The position numbers and the translations under genes were made by a program. A stretch of 64,000 nt of DNA from Bugulina stolonifera (taxonomy: Eukaryota > Bryozoa > Gymnolaemata > Cheilostomatida > Bugulidae): the NCBI GenBank assembly GCA_935421135.1, contig OW285196.1, positions 12,893,001-12,957,000 of the forward strand. The letters are read 5' to 3'. A model generated the notes under the pieces. That model ran no database searches. It was given only the letters and a program-made list of their open reading frames with translations, and had not been told where the DNA came from. Positions 63,401 to 64,000 of this stretch are shown here, one piece after another; the stretch's first letter is position 1; the number at the start of each line of letters is the position of its first letter.

Positions 63401-63808
63401 ATATGTATGTATCAACACTAAACAGTAGGAGCTAAACCCATCTTATTCTCTTCCAATAGTTTCAAATAATCGGAAAGATTACGGTTGGTGTGTGCAGTGT
63501 AGACTGATGTTGTAGCCGTCTCTTATATTAATATAAAGTAGTTATACCAATTAATTTCACACCAATACAATAACTTTTCTGTAAATAGTTATAATGCTAT
63601 TTCTAACATCTCATCAATTGTGCTATGAATAAAAAATTGATCTTTGTTTGTAAATATTTTTAGAAAAACAATGAGGGAAGCTCTTTGGAGGAGAGTAAGA
63701 TAGTAATTCAAGATCTACTAGGTTTAACTACTAAAGTAGAGTTGGAAGAGATGTGTAAGGGCTATGGTACTATTGAAGAGGCTTATGTCATTTCGCCAAA
63801 GCAATTAG
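57442..63808 (+). CDS. RRM-domain protein with helical N-terminal region (3' end beyond window)
   Basis: Ten exons seen: 57442-57489, 57927-57989, 58352-58492, 59466-60047, 60175-60270, 60378-60395, 60549-60605, 62352-62499, 63256-63341, 63664-63808. They join in phase; the next exon is outside. The ATG at 57442 opens an acidic start (MASQPEGEEEEDF). Exons 3-4 are a helix-rich region of about 240 residues that I do not recognise. Exons 8-9 form an RRM with RNP2-like TVYVPSL and RNP1-like KGYGLVQF, joined exactly at the intron. Exon 10 begins a second RRM-like unit (KIVIQDL...YGTIEEAYVI). Probably an RNA-binding protein; its target is unknown. Exon 6 is only 18 bp (AWEIDL). The exon 5 donor is GC (AAG|GCAAGT). 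Three of its splice junctions abut tandem arrays that copy them. An antisense LINE fills intron 7. Confidence 0.8.
60991..62292 (-). mobile_element. 5'-truncated LINE (reverse transcriptase) in antisense
   Basis: The minus strand is open from about 62290 to 61183 and encodes the palm of a non-LTR reverse transcriptase: FLDFSKAFDTINHSILL, GVPQGSVLGPLLFLIYINDL, the catalytic YILFADDTNL, then FLGVTLD and a thumb/C-terminal region. The upstream part (first RT motifs and any endonuclease) is missing, and an in-frame stop lies just upstream. A poly-A (poly-T at 60992-61000 on +) marks the 3' end. The coding part has few breaks, suggesting a fairly recent insertion. The jockey/CR1-like class is likely; family not assigned. 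Confidence 0.88.
62494..62865. repeat. 41/33-bp minisatellite copying the exon 8 donor of the RRM gene, about 10 units
   Basis: Each unit keeps ATATCA|GTATGTGTATATT, the last exon bases plus the donor. Starts at 62494, 62535 and 62576 give a 41-bp period; other units lack 8 bases (33 bp). The first unit is the true junction (exon end 62499). Confidence 0.92.
62931..63255. repeat. 53-bp minisatellite ending at the exon 9 acceptor of the RRM gene, 6 units
   Basis: Units begin at 62931, 62984, 63037, 63090, 63143 and 63196. Each contains TACTGTGTATATTTCTGTAA, and the array ends in the real acceptor TATATTTCTGTAG at 63255. It occupies the other end of the same intron as the donor array. Confidence 0.93.
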
Positions 63809-64000
63809 GTATGTATAAGATACTAGGTACATGTATGTATAAGGTACTAGGTACATGTATGTATAAGGTACTAGGTACATGTATGTATAAGACACTAGGT
63901 ACATGTATGTATAAGGTACTATAAGGTACTAGGTACATGTATGTATAAGGTACTATAAGGTACTAGGTACATGTATGTATAAGGTACTATAAGGTACTAT
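63805..64000. repeat. 24-bp minisatellite starting at the exon 10 donor of the RRM gene
   Basis: The exon ends CAATTAG|GTATGTATAAG, and the array repeats TAGGTACATGTATGTATAAG (24-bp and longer units) to the window edge, each with a GTATGTATAAG donor-like core. Confidence 0.88.

Overview
This window looks like nuclear DNA from an invertebrate animal. It is AT-rich, the genes are split by many short GT-AG introns, and one gene is a LAMP-type lysosomal glycoprotein, a metazoan family. Eukaryotic methylmalonyl-CoA epimerase, ACSF2-type acyl-CoA synthetase, WAP-domain and RRM genes are also present. The compact genes with introns of a few hundred bases would fit a sponge, but that is inference from texture only. 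I re-assembled exons by eye from splice sites, reading-frame phase and family motifs. Every exon chain reported keeps phase, except where a break is stated.

Layout. 1-1.06 kb: flank with an ACAAC microsatellite. 1.06-4.55 kb (+): secreted protein built from three repeated pairs of cysteine-rich (WAP-type) exons. 5.40-6.70 kb (+): small secreted cysteine-rich protein. 6.98-10.05 kb (-): complete five-exon methylmalonyl-CoA epimerase (MCEE) with two inverted-repeat elements and a 20-bp minisatellite in its introns. 10.99-18.34 kb: a transposon neighbourhood with two hAT-type elements and a small inverted-repeat element, each with a perfect 8-bp target duplication. 19.50-22.53 kb (-): complete six-exon LAMP-like gene with a Thr/Pro mucin hinge. 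22.5-25.8 kb: a second copy of the small element plus LINE debris. 25.84-28.87 kb (+): Ser-rich coiled-coil protein of unknown function, with a tRNA-Arg(TCG) gene in its last intron. 29.35-55.23 kb (-): three tandem copies of a 15-exon ACSF2-like gene, about 9.5-10 kb apart. The copy nearest 55 kb is intact; the first copy has a 2-bp frameshift in exon 2 and the middle copy an in-frame stop in exon 14. 57.44 kb to the end (+): a gene with a helical N-terminal region and RRM domains, running off the window, with an antisense 5'-truncated LINE in one intron.

How the genes fit together. MCEE (propionate/branched-chain breakdown) and ACSF2 (medium-chain acyl-CoA formation) are both likely mitochondrial acyl-CoA enzymes, but there is no sign that they are co-regulated. 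The rest look like unrelated neighbours.

The most unusual signal is that four tandem arrays begin exactly at, and copy, exon/intron junctions. One repeats the acceptor of ACSF2 copy-1 exon 11 in 41-bp units. The other three repeat a donor, an acceptor and a donor in the RRM gene. This suggests recurrent minisatellite growth at splice sites. I found no CRISPR array, operon or obviously new multi-gene system.
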